From Candidatus Peregrinibacteria bacterium (GTDB taxonomy: Bacteria > Patescibacteriota > Gracilibacteria > UBA1369 > JABINC01), in assembly GCA_030700255.1 (NCBI GenBank), contig JAUYJN010000008.1, positions 1 through 38,950 of the forward strand: DNA of 38,950 bases, in the 5' to 3' direction. Position 1 is the stretch's first letter. Every line of letters begins with the position of its first letter. Of this stretch, positions 36,483 to 38,950 are shown in pieces. The notes under the pieces are model-generated. The model had not been told where the DNA came from. It made no database searches and saw only the letters and a list, made by a program, of their open reading frames with translations. The position numbers were made by a program, and so were the translations under genes.

Positions 36483-38420
36483 TCATACTCCAATAACAGC
36501 TTTGATTCTTCGGACTCCCTTTGAGGAGCTTTCTTCTTTTTTGATTTTGAAAGAACCAAGTGATCCTGTATTTGCAGCATGTGGGCCACCGCAGATCTCG
36601 ACTGAGAAATAGTCTTCTTTTTTTGGTAAACCTTCACTCTCCGCGACACCGGCGTCTAGCATATCAACGATCGCCTGCATACTTGCAGGGTCGGTTGCAG
36701 CATCCCCATGTCCCATGAAATAAACTTTTACACGTCCGCCCAGATCTTTGTCGTATTTATCTTCAAATATTCCGGTAGCTCCGATTTTGCGAGCTTGTCC
36801 GACAGTCATCTCTACAAATCCAACTTTATAATCTTCTTTGATGGCATCATTTACAAATTTCTCAACTTCAGATTTTTGTTCATCAGTTAATTTGTCATCA
36901 TGAGAAAAATCAAATCGAAGTCTGTCAGCAGTTATATTTGAACCGCATTGATTTACATGTTCGCCGAGCACTTTGCGAAGTGCCTCGAGCATGAGATGTG
37001 TCGCTGTATGAAGTTTTTTGGTTTCCTCTGAGTGATCCGCCAGCCCGCCGGCGAACTTCTGCTCCGCTCCGGCTCTGCTGAGAGCTTGGTGCTCTTCAAA
37101 TGCAGTGTCAAATCCTTCACGATCAACGCTGATGCCTTTTTCTTTTGCTAATTCTTCTGTCATTTCGATAGGAAATCCATATGTGTCATATAATTTAAAC
37201 GACTCTTTTCCGGAAATCTCAGTATCACGAATACCAGTGTGCTCAAACTTTTTCTCAATTCTAAAAAGTAATTTTTCAAATTCTTTCTCACCTTTAATTA
37301 GTGTTTCTGAAAATTGTTTTTCTTCCCCCATAAGTTCATCTAAAATCTTTTGCCGATTCGTCTCGAGCTCAGTTTTATGTTTACCAAAATCATCGATATA
37401 TATTGCCGCAATATCTGCACAGAACGCCTTATCGATTCCAAGTTTACTTCCAAATCGTACCGCTCGTCGAATCAGCCTTCTGAGCACATAACCTTGATCT
37501 GTATTTGAAGGCACAACACCATCACCAATTATAAATGTAGCAGCCTTTAGATGGTCGGCTACGACACGCAACGCGTGTCTGACCCAGTCTTCACCTCGCT
37601 GGCTTGCCTCGACACTCGACATCTCATCAAGAACAGCAAATACCCCTGCAAAAAGCTCAGTGTCATAGACATTGTCCTTGCCTTGCATTACAGCAGTCAC
37701 GCGCTCAAGCCCCATTCCGGTATCTACATTTTGCTGAGAAAGCGGTTCAAAAGTACCATCTTCTTTTTTGTTGTATTGCATAAAAACATCATTCCAAATC
37801 TCCACCCATTTTTCATTGTCCGGATCGAACTTCATTGGTGCGGGTAATTTTCCCCCGTCTTCCTCAACCTCGCCACCAACCCAGTAAAACATCTCGGTAT
37901 CAGGTCCGCATGGTCCGGTTTGTCCGGCAGGTCCCCACCAGTTATCTTTTTTCGGTAAATACGCAATCCTTCCGTCCCGCACGCCAAGCTCTTTCCAAAT
38001 TCCTGCTGATTCCTCATCACGTGGACAATCGCTGTCCCCTGCAAACACAGACATTGCTAATCTATCAAGTGGCAAATTCAGCCAATCTTTTCCTGTCAAA
38101 AATTCAAAACTCCACGAGATAGCTTCTTTCTTAAAATAATCTCCAAGCGACCAATTCCCAAGCATTTCAAAAAATGTGAGATGAGTCCCATCTCCAACTT
38201 CATCGATATCTCCGGTACGGATACATTTTTGACTATCACATAACCTTGTCCCGGATGGATGTTTCTCACCGAGCAAATACGGCACCAAAGGATGCATCCC
38301 CGCAGTTGTAAAAAGTACAGTAGGATCATTCTCCGGCATCAGCGACGACGACGGTATTACGCTATGTCTTTTTGATTTAAAAAACTCAAGATACTTCTGT
38401 CTAATTTCCGCTGCTTTCAT
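36483..38420 (-). CDS. alaS: Alanyl-tRNA synthetase, short form lacking the C-Ala domain
   Basis: AlaS charges tRNA-Ala. The 645-aa protein has the class II core (SKRHSVIPSSSLMPENDPTVLFTTAGM, GDGTHLTFFEMLGNWSLGDYF, GPCGPDTE, VDTGMGLERV) and the tRNA-recognition and editing domain with zinc-type motifs HTATH and CGGPH. It ends at KGVRRIKAVIGV, right after the editing domain. The oligomerisation/C-Ala (DHHA1) domain of the usual ~875-aa enzyme is absent, a trait reported for reduced bacteria. The start ATG is fixed by the conserved MKAAEIRQKYLEFF. Confidence 0.96.
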   Translation of the reverse strand: MKAAEIRQKYLEFFKSKRHSVIPSSSLMPENDPTVLFTTAGMHPLVPYLLGEKHPSGTRLCDSQKCIRTGDIDEVGDGTHLTFFEMLGNWSLGDYFKKEAISWSFEFLTGKDWLNLPLDRLAMSVFAGDSDCPRDEESAGIWKELGVRDGRIAYLPKKDNWWGPAGQTGPCGPDTEMFYWVGGEVEEDGGKLPAPMKFDPDNEKWVEIWNDVFMQYNKKEDGTFEPLSQQNVDTGMGLERVTAVMQGKDNVYDTELFAGVFAVLDEMSSVEASQRGEDWVRHALRVVADHLKAATFIIGDGVVPSNTDQGYVLRRLIRRAVRFGSKLGIDKAFCADIAAIYIDDFGKHKTELETNRQKILDELMGEEKQFSETLIKGEKEFEKLLFRIEKKFEHTGIRDTEISGKESFKLYDTYGFPIEMTEELAKEKGISVDREGFDTAFEEHQALSRAGAEQKFAGGLADHSEETKKLHTATHLMLEALRKVLGEHVNQCGSNITADRLRFDFSHDDKLTDEQKSEVEKFVNDAIKEDYKVGFVEMTVGQARKIGATGIFEDKYDKDLGGRVKVYFMGHGDAATDPASMQAIVDMLDAGVAESEGLPKKEDYFSVEICGGPHAANTGSLGSFKIKKEESSSKGVRRIKAVIGV

Positions 38421-38631
38421 TTTTTTATTAGTTTATATTTAATGCCGTAGTGTCAAACTTTCTCTCTCCCATATTGTATATTGTTGCGAAAGCATTTTCA
38501 ATGCCACCCTCAAAACCTATGCAATCGTCAAGGGCTGAGCTGAGCATATATACTATGTAATACTTTTAGCGTGAAGTCATTTTAAAATAGAGTTTTCAGC
38601 TTGTTCATGCTCGTTTCCGTACTTTTAGCTC

Positions 38632-38662
38632 TTGACTTGAGATGGTGAGTGTATGCTATACT
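38632..38662 (+). promoter_or_regulatory. Promoter of the edge-truncated gene
   Basis: TTGACT (38632-38637), 19 bp, and TATACT (38657-38662) preceded by TG as an extended -10. The leader is about 26 nt to ATG 38695. The 38421-38694 spacer contains no ORF. Confidence 0.6.
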
Positions 38663-38694
38663 TTTTTCGTAAAATACATCTTAATTACACTCCC

Positions 38695-38950
38695 ATGAAC
38701 CAAGTCAAAACAACTTCTCAAACATCCAAAGAACAAATCAACATTCTACATCTCGAATTTCAGACCTGTGGCAAAAATGCGAAAGAATGGATTCAAAAAT
38801 GTAAAATGCTACTTCCGAAAATTCAAGAGCAAGAAGTGTGGCGCGCGAAGGGATTTACAAATATTTATGAATACGCACGCGTGTTTGCCGGTATGAGCAC
38901 GTATGCGGTGGATGATGCGCTTTGGATAATGAAAAAACTTGATAACAGAC
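38695..38950 (+). CDS. Hypothetical protein, 3' end beyond the window
   Basis: An open frame from ATG 38695 to the window edge (85 codons). It begins MNQVKTTSQTSKEQINILHL, then EWIQKCKMLLPKIQEQEVWR, and GFTNIYEYARVFAGMSTYAV. The polar helical start with an YEYA-x-x-AGMS motif resembles the N-termini of candidate-phylum proteins often annotated with a C-terminal HNH domain, but that domain would lie outside the window, so no function is assigned. Confidence 0.7.
   Translation, partial: MNQVKTTSQTSKEQINILHLEFQTCGKNAKEWIQKCKMLLPKIQEQEVWRAKGFTNIYEYARVFAGMSTYAVDDALWIMKKLDNR

Noticed and set aside
1-38950. Alternative genetic code with UGA as glycine (code 25)
   Set aside because: Several well-bounded genes end at TGA (second purP-like, hisC, O-antigen ligase, PH-domain, LemA-like genes), and coding regions show no internal UGA.
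1-38950. CRISPR array
   Set aside because: No set of regularly spaced 20-40-bp direct repeats was seen; the repeats present are palindromic, few and irregularly placed.

Overview
The window looks like a chromosomal stretch from a Candidate Phyla Radiation bacterium, probably near Peregrinibacteria. This is inference from gene content and style, not from a marker tree. The genome is AT-rich and uses ATG starts in A/T-rich leaders with almost no Shine-Dalgarno sequence. UGA is a real stop codon (for example at the ends of the second purP-like gene, hisC and the O-antigen ligase gene), which excludes code-25 Gracilibacteria/SR1. AlaS is short (645 aa), a Cys-rich repeat protein of a CPR-type family is present, and several single-pass surface proteins are encoded.

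Layout. 1-366: one arm of a ~140-bp inverted repeat and a possible gene remnant. 367-9299: core metabolism and envelope genes, namely purH, uppP, lemA-htpX, two purP-like ATP-grasp paralogues, a lipoprotein msrA, a hisC-like aminotransferase and a MerT-like membrane protein. 9301-14915: an accessory island ending at a tRNA-Ser(GGA) gene. It carries a PIN/RHH toxin-antitoxin pair, a 34-cysteine protein, a GHKL-ATPase plus STAS-like pair behind a 32-bp perfect palindrome, an adenine-methylase remnant, small ORFs and a full-length DpnI-like modification-dependent endonuclease. 15163-18694: a nucleotidyltransferase/left-handed beta-helix protein, a GT2 glycosyltransferase, a hypothetical gene and a CofE (F420 glutamate ligase)-like gene. 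18747-19341: a noncoding stretch with a consensus promoter, many hairpins and a strong terminator, probably a ~560-nt structured RNA. 19354-26060: a secreted-protein region with a LamG/DUF1080-like protein with a candidate -1 frameshift tail, hicBA, a large SLH surface protein split by a +1 frame change, MscS, and two exported proteins created by a tandem segmental duplication. 26073-27358: aroE and the second inverted-repeat arm with more palindromes. 27359-32608: lspA, ftsW-murG (74-nt overlap), an O-antigen ligase family protein and unknowns. 32605-36469: a small-membrane/PH-domain/LemA-like cluster leading into miaB. 36483-38950: alaS (minus strand) and the start of a gene cut by the window edge.

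Functionally, purH and the two PurP-like proteins point to the last steps of IMP synthesis, with possible formate-dependent AICAR formylation. UppP, FtsW, MurG and LspA serve peptidoglycan and lipoprotein biogenesis, and LspA has a client here in the lipobox-bearing MsrA. The exported proteins, LemA/HtpX and MscS form an envelope theme. The 9.3-14.7 kb island combines restriction, toxin-antitoxin and unexplained regulatory modules.

Most unusual items: the DpnI homologue beside a dead methylase, the palindrome-controlled ATPase/STAS pair, the unidentified structured RNA, the A_AAA_AAG frameshift tail, the dispersed GTAC-hairpin/TGTGC-N4-GCACA repeat family (one palindrome lies inside uppP), and the tandem duplication that gave rise to paralogous exported proteins.
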